A stretch of DNA of 64,000 nucleotides from DATDAH01 sp963823495 (GTDB lineage: Bacteria; Actinomycetota; Acidimicrobiia; Acidimicrobiales; DATDAH01): NCBI GenBank assembly GCA_963823495.1, contig CAWGLV010000001.1, forward strand, positions 1,674,001 through 1,738,000, in the 5' to 3' direction. The notes beneath the pieces were generated by a model. It was given only the letters and a program-made list of their open reading frames with translations, was not told the origin of the DNA and did not search any database. Below, piece after piece: positions 34,032 through 42,324 of this stretch; within the stretch, counting starts at the first letter, position 1, and every line of letters starts with the position of its first letter. A program made the position numbers and the translations under genes.

Positions 34032-35309
34032 CTACCCGACGGGGTTGGTCGCCGTCAGGTCCCGGGGCACGATCGAGAAGCCGGTCCAGTGGGCGTGCAT
34101 GTGCGGCTCGTCCTCGTCCCGAGGCAGGTGGTGGAACGAGGCGCCGTACCAGACGACCACGTCCTGGACCGCGATGCCCTCCTGGTTGACGAACGCCGAC
34201 ACCTGGTTGTTCGGCGCGCCGGAGCAGACGCCGGTGGCGGGGTTGTGGCTGGCGAAGACCTCACAGCGGCGGTGGCGGGTGACGTAGAGCTCGTGGTGGG
34301 TGAACCGTTCGTAGCTCGGTCCCCGGAAGACGTGGTCGGAGTTGGGCAGGATCTCGAAGGAGATCGGATGGTTGTCGGCGTTGGTCTCGACCCGGTCCCG
34401 TACCCGCCAGCTCCGGAAGGACCGAGGGGCCACCCGCCGGGCGACCTCGGTGGTGAACGCCCGACGGACGTTGTTGAAGCGGGTCCGGGCCGAGGCGTAG
34501 TTGGCCTGCAACTCCTGTACCCGGTCATCGAATCGGGTGCCGGCGACGTCGAAGTCGAGCCGCCAGTAGAAGTTGTGCATGTGGGCCACGGCATGGCGGC
34601 CCCCACCGACCGGCCAGCCGGCGGCGGCGGGGCCGGTCGTGCGCTGGAGCGATCCGGTGGCGCCGACCTCGGGGCGGATCGTGCCGTCGTCGTCGAAGTT
34701 CCAGGCCACGACGTAGTTGTAGGCCCCGATGTGGCTGACGCTGAAGAGGTTCAGCGTCGTCGCCTGCGCCTGCTGGTCGTAGTCCTTGTGGGCGTAGCCG
34801 GTCGGTTGTTCGGTGACGCAGACGACGTTGAGCGCGCCGTCGGCCAGTCGCTGCCCGTTCGGGCAGTCCCCGGCCTGCAAGTCGTCGATGTACCAGTCGT
34901 AGCCGAGGCCGAAGTCGGAGAGGTCGTGGAAACGAGCGGCGTTGTCGTCGTAGGGGACGTGGATCTGGGCGAGGCCGGCCTGGCCCAGGATCTCCACGGG
35001 TTGGCCCCCCGGCGGGGTGTAGGTGACCTCGTGCAGGACGATGCCTTCGCGGTCGCGTCGCTCCCAGCACATCTGCCAACGCGCCCCGTTGGCCATCGCC
35101 TGGTCGACGAAGTAGCTGCCCGAGCAGTTGAAGTCCGCGGCGGCATCCGCCGCGTTCATGGCGACCGGGACGGCGGCGCCGAGGAGCACCACGGCCACCG
35201 CGGCCGCGACCGTCCGCAGTCGGTGGCCCCGCGGGGCTTCGGCGGGGGCCTCGACCGACCTGTCCGGCACGGGCGTCGGAGCGGTTGTGGCCCGCGTCGG
35301 CCGGGTCAC
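34032..35309 (-). CDS. Copper amine oxidase catalytic domain protein (membrane-anchored or secreted)
   Basis: 425 residues from GTG 35309, overlapping the upstream stop (GTGA). A basic N-terminus and hydrophobic stretch (LRTVAAAVAVVLLGAAVPVA) export it. The rest aligns with the D4 domain of copper amine oxidases: the base-like DLSDFGLGYDWY, SHIGAYNYVVAWNFDDDGTI at the topaquinone site, the copper ligands AHMHNFYWRLDFDVAG, and a third His in HHLPRDEDEPHMH. The usual N-Y-D/E around the topaquinone Tyr is A-Y-N here, so the cofactor may not form. N-terminal D2/D3 domains are absent; the upstream gene may supply them. Confidence 0.75.
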   Translation of the reverse strand: MTRPTRATTAPTPVPDRSVEAPAEAPRGHRLRTVAAAVAVVLLGAAVPVAMNAADAAADFNCSGSYFVDQAMANGARWQMCWERRDREGIVLHEVTYTPPGGQPVEILGQAGLAQIHVPYDDNAARFHDLSDFGLGYDWYIDDLQAGDCPNGQRLADGALNVVCVTEQPTGYAHKDYDQQAQATTLNLFSVSHIGAYNYVVAWNFDDDGTIRPEVGATGSLQRTTGPAAAGWPVGGGRHAVAHMHNFYWRLDFDVAGTRFDDRVQELQANYASARTRFNNVRRAFTTEVARRVAPRSFRSWRVRDRVETNADNHPISFEILPNSDHVFRGPSYERFTHHELYVTRHRRCEVFASHNPATGVCSGAPNNQVSAFVNQEGIAVQDVVVWYGASFHHLPRDEDEPHMHAHWTGFSIVPRDLTATNPVG

Positions 35310-35995
35310 GGGAAGATCCCGGTGTCGCTGATGACCTGTTCGGTGGAGAGGTCGACCACGGGCAGGACCTCGACCAGGAGGTCGTCGGTGGTCCGGATGA
35401 AGAGCTGGGCGCAGCGATGTCGACCGCACGCCGAGGCCTGACGGCCCGAGCCCGGTATCGAGTCGCCGAGGAAGACGATGGGTTGCACCAGCAGCTCGGT
35501 GGTGGGGTCGGTGAGGTCCTGGCCCGTGGCCTGGCGGTAGGCGGTGGCCAGGAGGGGTCGGAACTCGGCATCGGCGAGGGCGAGCTCGAGGGCCCGTTCC
35601 CCCTCTTCGGGCACGAGGGGGAGCTGGGTGTCGGCCAGCACGGTGCTGCGCTCGACCGTGCCGCTCGCGACGTCGATGATGCTCAGGGTCAGGACGTCGT
35701 CGTCGTAGGAGTAGACGTACACATCGGCCCGGCGGCGGCCATCGGCGGCCGCGTTCTTGGGCTCGTCGTGGCGCTCGACCAGGAGGACGACGTCGTCGGT
35801 GCCCACACCGGTCGCCTCGCCCGGGTTCGATCCCCGGGCGAGATCCAGGGCGACCTGGCTCTCGTCGGTGGAGAGCGGATCGGTCCCACGGGGGGTGCCA
35901 TCGGTCTGGGCGCCGGCGATCGTCACGCCCAACGCGGTGAGACCGGCCACGCCGAGGCCGACCAGCAACCAGGCGCGGCGGGTGAGGTGGGGCAC
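35306..35995 (-). CDS. Exported protein, probable amine-oxidase N-terminal (D2/D3-like) partner
   Basis: 229 residues. Basic start and hydrophobic AWLLVGLGVAGLTALGVTIA form a signal or anchor. The body reads RADVYVYSYDDDVLTLSIID, GTVERSTVLADTQLPLVPEE and ALELALADAEFRPLLATAYR. This resembles the small alpha/beta N2/N3 domains of copper amine oxidases, where a GTV..W strand and an ALADPR helix occur. It is coupled to the catalytic-domain gene by GTGA, suggesting a two-gene split enzyme. The homology claim is from memory of family patterns and needs a profile search. Confidence 0.55.
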   Translation of the reverse strand: MPHLTRRAWLLVGLGVAGLTALGVTIAGAQTDGTPRGTDPLSTDESQVALDLARGSNPGEATGVGTDDVVLLVERHDEPKNAAADGRRRADVYVYSYDDDVLTLSIIDVASGTVERSTVLADTQLPLVPEEGERALELALADAEFRPLLATAYRQATGQDLTDPTTELLVQPIVFLGDSIPGSGRQASACGRHRCAQLFIRTTDDLLVEVLPVVDLSTEQVISDTGIFP

Positions 35996-36053
35996 CCCCG
36001 GACACTACTGGTCGGGTACCGAGGGCACGCAGCGCGGGCTAGAACATCGACCC

Positions 36054-36872
36054 ATGGGACTCGGACTCGAGGGCAAGGCAGCACTGGTGACCGGAGGCGG
36101 CAGCGGGATCGGTTCGGGCTGCGCCCGCCGTCTCGCGGCTGAGGGGGCGGTGGTCACGATCTGTGGCCGCAGCCAGGAGCGGCTGGACGAGGCCCTGGCG
36201 GACATCGCCGGTGACGTCCAGGCCGTGACCTGCGATGTGACCGACGAGGACCAGGTGACGGCCACGGTCGCGGCGGCGGCCGAGCCGACCGGGAGCCTGG
36301 ACGTGGTCGTGGCCTCTGCGGGTGGCTCCTCGACGATCGGGCCCATCACCCAGGTCGACACCCAGGCGTTCCGGGACACCATGGACCTCAACGTGGTCGG
36401 GACCTTCCTGGCCCTCAAGCACGCCGCCCCGGTGATGATCCGGGGCGGCGGTGGGTCCTTCATCGGCATCTCCTCCATCGCGGGCTCGACCACCCACCGC
36501 TGGTTCGGCGCCTACGGGCCGTCCAAGGCGGGGATCGAAGCGCTGGTGAAGATGGGTGCCGACGAGCTGGGGGCCTCCGGCGTACGGGTCAACGCCATCG
36601 CCCCTGGCCTGGTGGCCACGGAGTTGGTGGCGACGATCACCGAGGGCGGCCCGGTCCTCGACGACTACCTGGACCAGATGCCGATCGCCCGACCGGGCAC
36701 GGTCGAGGACATCGCGGCGGCAGCCGCCTATCTCGCCGGGGATCAGTCGACCTGGGTGACCGGCCAGGTGCTGCACGTCGACGGGGGCCACTCGTTGCGC
36801 CGGGGACCGCTCTATCAGGCCTTCCTCGAGCCGGTGTTCGGCGAGGACGGCCTGCGGGGCGTGATGCCGTGA
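36054..36872 (+). CDS. Short-chain dehydrogenase/reductase
   Basis: 272 residues with TGGGSGIGSGCARRLAAEG, CGRS after beta-2 (Arg suggests NADP), VASAGG, the catalytic SSIAGSTTHRWFGAYGPSKAG, and VDGGHSLRRGP. An extended C-terminus (LYQAFLEPVFGEDGLRGVMP) is added. The 3' end overlaps the hydrolase by GTGA. A half-site TAGAAC 8 nt before the start resembles half a KstR palindrome but has no second half. Confidence 0.86.
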   Translation: MGLGLEGKAALVTGGGSGIGSGCARRLAAEGAVVTICGRSQERLDEALADIAGDVQAVTCDVTDEDQVTATVAAAAEPTGSLDVVVASAGGSSTIGPITQVDTQAFRDTMDLNVVGTFLALKHAAPVMIRGGGGSFIGISSIAGSTTHRWFGAYGPSKAGIEALVKMGADELGASGVRVNAIAPGLVATELVATITEGGPVLDDYLDQMPIARPGTVEDIAAAAAYLAGDQSTWVTGQVLHVDGGHSLRRGPLYQAFLEPVFGEDGLRGVMP

Positions 36873-37774
36873 GCGGGGAGGAGCACTACGACGAGTTCGG
36901 CTTGTTCCACGAGAACGCGGCCGAGGTGGGGCTGAGCCTTCCCGCAGCCTTGTCGGTCGAGCGCGTCTCGGTCCCGGTCGACGGCGACCGGCGGGTGAGC
37001 GCCCTGGCCTGGGGGAACGGTCCGCCCGAGATCGTGTTGGTGCACGGCGGCGCCCAGAACGCCCATACGTGGGACACCGTGGCCCTGGCCCTCGACCGCC
37101 CCCTGCTGTGTGTGGACCTACCCGGCCACGGTCACTCGGACTGGCGGGCCGACCACTCCTACTGGCCGCCGCACCTCGCCGACGACATCGCCCTCGTGGT
37201 CCGGGAGCTGGCGCCCTCCGCGGAACTGGTCGTGGGCATGTCCCTCGGGGGGCTGACCTCGATCTGCCTGGCGGCCCAGCATCCCGAGCTGGTGCGCCGC
37301 CTGGCCGTCGTCGACGTGACGCCCGGGGTCGACCACGCCAAGGCCGAGCCCATCGTGACCTTCGTGTCCGGCCCGGAGTCCTTTGCCTCCTTCGACGAGA
37401 TCCTCCAGCGCACGATCGAGTTCAACCCCACCCGGTCCGAGTCCTCGTTGCGGCGGGGCGTCCTGCACAACGCCCGCCCCAACGGCGACGGCACGTGGAC
37501 CTGGCGGTGGGACGCCATGCGGGACTGGAACTTCCCCGAAGGCGAAGAGCCGGACTTCGGCACCCTCTGGGACAAGGTCGATCAGGTGACCGCCCCCCTG
37601 CTGTTCCTCCGCGGCGGCGCGCCGGGCAGCGTCGTCGGCGACGAGGACCAGGCCGAGCTCCTCCGCCGCCAACCGACCACCGCAGTCGTCGTCGTCGAGG
37701 GCGCCGGGCACTCCATCCAGGGCGACCAGCCCCTCGAACTGGCCCGCCACCTGGACGCCTTCCTCGCCCCCTGA
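36869..37774 (+). CDS. Alpha/beta-hydrolase
   Basis: 301 residues from GTG 36869. It shows VLVHGGAQNAHTWD (oxyanion HGG), CVDLPGHGHSDWR, the Ser nucleophile GMSLGGLTSICLA, an acid in LFLRGGAPGSVVGDEDQ, and EGAGHSIQGDQP with the catalytic His. It is translationally coupled to the preceding SDR, implying sequential oxidation and hydrolysis of one substrate. Substrate unknown. Confidence 0.84.
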   Translation: MSGEEHYDEFGLFHENAAEVGLSLPAALSVERVSVPVDGDRRVSALAWGNGPPEIVLVHGGAQNAHTWDTVALALDRPLLCVDLPGHGHSDWRADHSYWPPHLADDIALVVRELAPSAELVVGMSLGGLTSICLAAQHPELVRRLAVVDVTPGVDHAKAEPIVTFVSGPESFASFDEILQRTIEFNPTRSESSLRRGVLHNARPNGDGTWTWRWDAMRDWNFPEGEEPDFGTLWDKVDQVTAPLLFLRGGAPGSVVGDEDQAELLRRQPTTAVVVVEGAGHSIQGDQPLELARHLDAFLAP

Positions 37775-37882
37775 CCGACAGGTGGACAAGGCCGGAGGGA
37801 CCCGTACCGGGAGGCTCGCCGGGTCACCAGCGGGGCCGCCGGTCGACGGTCGGGTCCGAGATGTTGACCTAGCGTCCTGGGC

Positions 37883-38653
37883 ATGACACGACTGGACGGA
37901 CGGGTCGCGCTGGTCACGGGCGCGGCTTCGGGGATCGGGGCGGCCTGCGTGGAGCGGTTGTCGGCGGAGGGGGCGATGGTGGCCGGCCTGGACCTGGCCG
38001 CGGCTCCCGACGGCTCCGATGCCGCGTCGTGGCACGAGGTCGATGTCCGCGACGAAGCCGGCCTCACGGCGGCGGTCGCCGCCACGGTGGCGGCCCACGG
38101 GCGCCTCGACGCCGTCGTCACGGCGGCCGGCGTCGCGGGCGGAGGGCCTGTTCACCTGGTCGACGCGGCCGAGTGGGACCGCGTCCAGGACATCAACCTG
38201 AAGGGCACGTTCCTGACCTGCAAGGCGGCACTCGGCCCGATGCTCGATGCCGGTTCGGGCGCCATCGTCACCGTCGCCTCGGTCGAGGGCCTCGAGGGCA
38301 CCGAAGGGGGCAGCACCTACAACGCATCCAAGGGCGGGGTGGTCCTGCTCACCAAGAACCTGGCCCTCGACTACGGGCGTCGAGGCATCCGGGCCAACGC
38401 CATCTGCCCGGGTTTCGTCGACACGCCCCTCTTCCAGTCGGTCTTCGCCGACGAGCACATGACGCCGTTCCGGGAACGCATCCGGGAACAGCACGAGTTG
38501 GGGCGCTTCGGTCGCCCGGAGGAGATCGCCGCGGTGGCGGCGTTCTTCGTCTCCGACGACGCGTCGTTCGTGACCGGCCAGGCGCTCGCCGTCGACGGTG
38601 GGTTCACCGCCGGTCACTCGGTCGGGATCAAGGGACTCATGGGCCTGGACTGA
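37883..38653 (+). CDS. Short-chain dehydrogenase/reductase
   Basis: 256 residues. It shows TGAASGIGAACVERLSAEG, DLAAAPDG (NAD-type), TAAGVAGGG, the catalytic ASVEGLEGTEGGSTYNASKG (YxxxK), NAICPGFVDTPLF and VDGGFTAGHS. The ATG at 37883 follows a 108-bp gap with no other feature. The stop overlaps the kinase start (TGATG). Substrate unknown. Confidence 0.86.
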   Translation: MTRLDGRVALVTGAASGIGAACVERLSAEGAMVAGLDLAAAPDGSDAASWHEVDVRDEAGLTAAVAATVAAHGRLDAVVTAAGVAGGGPVHLVDAAEWDRVQDINLKGTFLTCKAALGPMLDAGSGAIVTVASVEGLEGTEGGSTYNASKGGVVLLTKNLALDYGRRGIRANAICPGFVDTPLFQSVFADEHMTPFRERIREQHELGRFGRPEEIAAVAAFFVSDDASFVTGQALAVDGGFTAGHSVGIKGLMGLD

Positions 38654-39873
38654 TGCCGGCACCGGGGGAGGCCCTCGGGCCCTACACGTTGGTGCGGCCA
38701 CTGGGCACCGGTGGCATGGGCGAGGTGTGGGCGGCCACTGCGACCGACGGCGTCGAGGTGGCCGTGAAGCTCCTGCCCGAAGGGGCGCTGGCCGATCCGG
38801 CGGCCCGGGCCCGTTTCGCCCGGGAGGTCGTGGCCGCGCGGCGGGTGTCGCATCCGAGCGTGCAGTCGGTCCTCGCGGCCGACGGCGAGGCGCCCCGACC
38901 GTGGCTGGCCACCGCCCTGGTCGTCGGGCCGACACTCGCGCAGCGGGTGGCAGCCGACGGCCCGCTACCGGGTCCGGAGCTCCAGGCCCTCGCCCTCGGG
39001 ATGGCTGATGCCCTCGCCGCGGTCCATGCCGCCGGTGTCCTGCACCGTGACGTCAGCCCGGCCAACGTCGTGCTCGGTGTCGATGGCCCTGTGCTGGTCG
39101 ACTTCGGCATCGCCCGCTTCGCCGAGGCGACCACGCTGACCCTCACCGGCACGGTCATGGGCACGGCGGGCTGGCTGGCCCCCGAACTGCTGCGGGACGA
39201 AGAGGTCGGCCCCGCCGCCGACCTGTGGTCGTTCGGCGCGGTGTTGGCGTACGCGGCGACGGGCCGGCCCCCGGCGGACGGCAGTCGGGCGGAGGTGGTC
39301 CTGCGCAAGGTCCTCGACGACGACCTCGACCTGCGCGGCCTGCCCCCGTGGCTGGAGCGCACCGTGCGACGCTGTCTGGACCCCGACCCCACCTGTCGCC
39401 CCACTGCGGCCGAGGTCCGGGCCGAGTTGACGCCGGGAGGATCGGCGTCGGCGACGACGTCCCGCCTGGCGCCCACCGTGGAGGCGCCCGTGGAGGCGCC
39501 GCCGACGGCCACCGTGCCGACGGCTGCCGTCCGCGACGAGGTGGCCGAACCTGCTGGGTCACCGCCGGCCTGGACCCGGGTGGTGCTGCGGGTCGCGGTG
39601 CTCGGCGTGGGGGTGCTCCTCGGTCTGCTCGCCCCGCCGCTCCTGGTGGTGATCGCGATCGCGATCGCGGTGCTGGCGGCCATCGGTCTGCGGGTCTGGG
39701 CCGAGGAACGGGCCGTGGCGCGCCGTCTCCCGGTAGGCCCGGCGACGATCATGGGGGCGGTGGCCCTGGCGGCCGTCGCCTCGCTGGCCCAGGTCATCGG
39801 CCTCCTTCTCGCCGTCCTGGCGCTGATCGGCCTCGCGGTGCTGTTCTTCGTGGTCGGTGGCGACCTGGGCTAG
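38653..39873 (+). CDS. Serine/threonine protein kinase, membrane-associated
   Basis: A 406-residue Hanks-type kinase. The glycine loop is LGTGGMGEVWAAT (18-30), the lysine VAVKLL (Lys39), the catalytic loop HRDVSPANV (131-139) and DFG at 150-152. A short Ala/Pro linker leads to a C-terminal set of three or four hydrophobic helices (from about 303), with no extracellular sensor domain. The loop has Ser where Lys is usual (HRDxKPxN), though the catalytic Asp is present. It is coupled to the SDR upstream. Confidence 0.85.
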   Translation: MPAPGEALGPYTLVRPLGTGGMGEVWAATATDGVEVAVKLLPEGALADPAARARFAREVVAARRVSHPSVQSVLAADGEAPRPWLATALVVGPTLAQRVAADGPLPGPELQALALGMADALAAVHAAGVLHRDVSPANVVLGVDGPVLVDFGIARFAEATTLTLTGTVMGTAGWLAPELLRDEEVGPAADLWSFGAVLAYAATGRPPADGSRAEVVLRKVLDDDLDLRGLPPWLERTVRRCLDPDPTCRPTAAEVRAELTPGGSASATTSRLAPTVEAPVEAPPTATVPTAAVRDEVAEPAGSPPAWTRVVLRVAVLGVGVLLGLLAPPLLVVIAIAIAVLAAIGLRVWAEERAVARRLPVGPATIMGAVALAAVASLAQVIGLLLAVLALIGLAVLFFVVGGDLG

Positions 39874-39914
39874 CCGCGAGTTGAGTGGTTTCCCGGTCGT
39901 GGGCGAGACTGCCC

Positions 39915-39932
39915 ACTAGAACCGGTTCTACT
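39915..39932. promoter_or_regulatory. KstR-type operator
   Basis: TAGAACCGGTTCTA (39917-39930) is a perfect palindrome, and the flanks extend it to ACTAGAACC/GGTTCTACT. It lies 16 nt before the ATG of the FadE26-like gene. It matches the known KstR consensus (TAGAAC-N2-GTTCTA) of actinobacterial cholesterol genes, and a KstR-like gene lies at 47.3 kb. Confidence 0.75.
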
Positions 39933-39947
39933 CATCGGGGGACGCGG

Positions 39948-41126
39948 ATGTACGTCGGGTATGACGAAGAGCAGCAGGCCCTTCGCCAGCAGCTGCGGGA
40001 CTACTACACCCACCTGCTGACACCGGAGGTCCAGGAGTCCCTCGTGGGCTCCATGGGCGTCGGCCCCGCCATGCGCAAGGTCGTCAAGCAGATGGGCACC
40101 GACGGCTGGTTGGGCATCGGCTGGCCCGAGGAGTACGGCGGCAAGGGCAAGACCCAGCTCGAACAGTTCATCTTCTTCGACGAGTCCATGCGGGCCGGTG
40201 CCCCCGTGCCCATGCTGACGATCAACACGGTCGGCCCCACCATCTTCCGCTACGGCACCGACGAACAGAAGGAGCGGTTCCTCCCCCCGATCCTGAAGGG
40301 TGAGATCCACTTCTGCGTCGGCTACACCGAGCCCGGCGCCGGCACCGACCTCGCGGCGCTCAAGACCCGAGCCGTGCTCGACGGTGACGAGTACGTCATC
40401 AACGGCCAGAAGATCTTCACCAGCCTGGCCAGCGACGCCGACTACTGCTGGCTGGCCGTGCGCACGAACCCCGACGTGTCCAAGCACAAGGGCATCTCGA
40501 TGATCATCGTGCCGATGGACACGCCGGGCATCACGGTCCAGCCCATGGACCTGATGAGCGAGCACGACATCAACCAGGTCTTCTACGAGGACGTGCGGGT
40601 CCCGGCCGCGAACCTCGTCGGCGGCGAGAACAACGGCTGGTCGCTCATCACCAACCAGCTCAACCACGAGCGGGTCACCCTCTGCTCGTCGGGGATGCTG
40701 GAGCAGACCTACGAGGAGACCCTGCGCTTCGCCCAGGACACCAAGCTGGCCGACGGCCGCCGGGTCATCGACCAGGAGTGGGCTCAGCTCAACCTGGCCC
40801 GGGTGCGGGCCGGCCTCGAGTTCCTGCGCCTCGTCAACTGGAAGGTGGCCTGGGGCGCCACCGAGGGCCATCCCCTCGACATCGGCGCCGCCTCCACCAT
40901 CAAGGTGTTCGGCACCGAGTTCTACCTGGAGGCCTTCCGCCTGCTCATGGAGGTCATCGGCCCGGCGTCCTACCTGCGCACCGGCTCGCCGGAGGCCCTC
41001 CTGCACTCGCGCCTGGAGCGCAACTACCGCAGCCTCATCATCCTCACCTTCGGTGGGGGCGTGAACGAGGTGCAGCGGGACCTGATCGCCATGTTCGCCC
41101 TGGGCCTGCCCCGGGCCGACCGATAA
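39948..41126 (+). CDS. Acyl-CoA dehydrogenase, FadE26/ChsE4-like
   Basis: 392 residues. It shows MGTDGWLGIGWPEEYGGKGK, VGYTEPGAGTDLAALKTRAV, NGQKIFTSLASDADYCWLAV and ITNQLNHERVTL. The ending ILTFGGGVNEVQRDLIAMFA matches the FadE26 C-terminus as I remember it. In mycobacteria FadE26 pairs with FadE27 (ChsE4-ChsE5) to dehydrogenate the C5 steroid side-chain CoA ester. A KstR-type operator precedes it and the partner gene follows by 19 nt. Assignment rests on recalled homology and context. Confidence 0.85.
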   Translation: MYVGYDEEQQALRQQLRDYYTHLLTPEVQESLVGSMGVGPAMRKVVKQMGTDGWLGIGWPEEYGGKGKTQLEQFIFFDESMRAGAPVPMLTINTVGPTIFRYGTDEQKERFLPPILKGEIHFCVGYTEPGAGTDLAALKTRAVLDGDEYVINGQKIFTSLASDADYCWLAVRTNPDVSKHKGISMIIVPMDTPGITVQPMDLMSEHDINQVFYEDVRVPAANLVGGENNGWSLITNQLNHERVTLCSSGMLEQTYEETLRFAQDTKLADGRRVIDQEWAQLNLARVRAGLEFLRLVNWKVAWGATEGHPLDIGAASTIKVFGTEFYLEAFRLLMEVIGPASYLRTGSPEALLHSRLERNYRSLIILTFGGGVNEVQRDLIAMFALGLPRADR

Positions 41127-41145
41127 CCGGGGGACCCACAGACCC

Positions 41146-42234
41146 ATGGACTTCTCGTTCAGCGAAGAGCAGCAGGCCGTCTCGGACCTGGCCGCCCAGA
41201 TCCTCGGCGACCAGTCGACCAACGACGCCCTGAAGGCCCACGAGGCCACGGGTGAGCCGTACCCGGCCGGCCTGTGGTCGGCTCTGGCCGACGCCGGCCT
41301 CCTCGGCATCGCCCTGCCCGAGGACGTCGGTGGCAGCGGCCTCGGCTTCCTCGAGGCCTGCCTGGCCCTGGAGCAGATCGGTCGCCGGACCGCCCCCGTC
41401 CCGTACTTCGCCACCGTCATGGCGGCGCTGGCGGTGGACGAGTTCGGCTCCGACGACCAGCGCCAGGCCCTCCTGCCCGGCGTCGCCGACGGCAGCCGGG
41501 TGCTGACCGTCGCCCTCACCGAGACGGGCACCGGTCCGCTGGCGCCGATGACCTCGGCTGACGGGGGCGCCCTTTCGGGGTCGAAGCTCCTGGTGCCCTT
41601 CGGCACTCAGGCCACCCATGCCGTGGTTCCCGCCCGCTCCGGCGAGGAGGTCGGCCTGTACCTCGTGGACCTGTCCGGCACCGGCATCACCCAGGAGGGC
41701 CTGGACGCCACCTCGGGCCTGCCCGCCACCCGTCTCGACCTGGAGGGCGCCGCCGGCGACCCGCTGGGCTCAGGCGGCGCCGACGACGTGGCCTGGCTGG
41801 TCGAGCGGGCCTCCGCCGCGCTCTGCACCACGGCCATCGGCATCTGCGAAGAGGCCCTCCGGCTCACCGCGGAGTACACCAAGACCCGCGAGCAGTTCGG
41901 TCGGCCCATCGCCACGTTCCAGGCCGTGGGCCAGCGGGCGGCCGACGCGTACATCGACACCGAGGCGGTGCGTCTCACCGCCTGGCAGGCCGCCTGGCGC
42001 CTGAGCGAAGGCCTGCCCGCCGCCGAGCAGGTGGCCATCGCCAAGTTCTGGTGTGCCGAGGGCGGCCAGCGGGTCGTCCACGCCGCCCAGCACCTCCACG
42101 GCGGCATGGGCGTGGACCGGGACTACCCCCTGCACCGCTACTTCCTCTGGGCCAAGGAGCTGGAGCTCACCCTCGGCGGCGCCACGCACTCTCTGCTGGG
42201 CCTGGGCCGGATCCTCGCCGACGAACCCGTCTGA
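41146..42234 (+). CDS. Acyl-CoA dehydrogenase, FadE27/ChsE5-like
   Basis: 362 residues. It shows LLGIALPEDVGGSGLGFLEA, a reduced middle domain, EYTKTREQFGRPIATFQAVG, QHLHGGMGVDRDYPLHRYFL and a C-terminal GGATHSLLGLGRILAD. This is the pattern of the second subunit of heteromeric side-chain dehydrogenases. It forms one transcript with the FadE26-like gene. A 15-bp-armed palindrome follows the stop. Confidence 0.85.
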   Translation: MDFSFSEEQQAVSDLAAQILGDQSTNDALKAHEATGEPYPAGLWSALADAGLLGIALPEDVGGSGLGFLEACLALEQIGRRTAPVPYFATVMAALAVDEFGSDDQRQALLPGVADGSRVLTVALTETGTGPLAPMTSADGGALSGSKLLVPFGTQATHAVVPARSGEEVGLYLVDLSGTGITQEGLDATSGLPATRLDLEGAAGDPLGSGGADDVAWLVERASAALCTTAIGICEEALRLTAEYTKTREQFGRPIATFQAVGQRAADAYIDTEAVRLTAWQAAWRLSEGLPAAEQVAIAKFWCAEGGQRVVHAAQHLHGGMGVDRDYPLHRYFLWAKELELTLGGATHSLLGLGRILADEPV

Positions 42235-42240
42235 CCCCTC

Positions 42241-42290
42241 GTTCTGGCGCCCGATTGCGGTTCCATGACGCCTCGATCAGGCGCCAGAAC
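42241..42290. repeat. Dispersed palindromic repeat (GTTCTGGCGCC type)
   Basis: GTTCTGGCGCCCGAT (42241-42255) and ATCAGGCGCCAGAAC (42276-42290) form arms with one mismatch around 20 nt. It shares ATGACGCCTCGATC and both arms with 59606-59653. It sits between convergent gene ends and could act as a bidirectional terminator, but the sequence conservation between two unrelated loci points to a repeat family. Confidence 0.7.
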
Positions 42291-42324
42291 AGGATGGTGA
42301 CTGCGCCGGAACCCACGGGGGCGG

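Noticed and set aside
35816..35842. tRNA-like T-arm: CTCGCCCGGG and CCCGGGCGAG arms around TTCGATC
   Set aside because: No acceptor stem, D-arm or anticodon arm fits around it, and it lies inside the coding frame of the exported amine-oxidase partner protein.
36041..36048. KstR-type site before the SDR at 36054
   Set aside because: Only one half (TAGAAC) is present; no GTTCTA partner lies at the right spacing.
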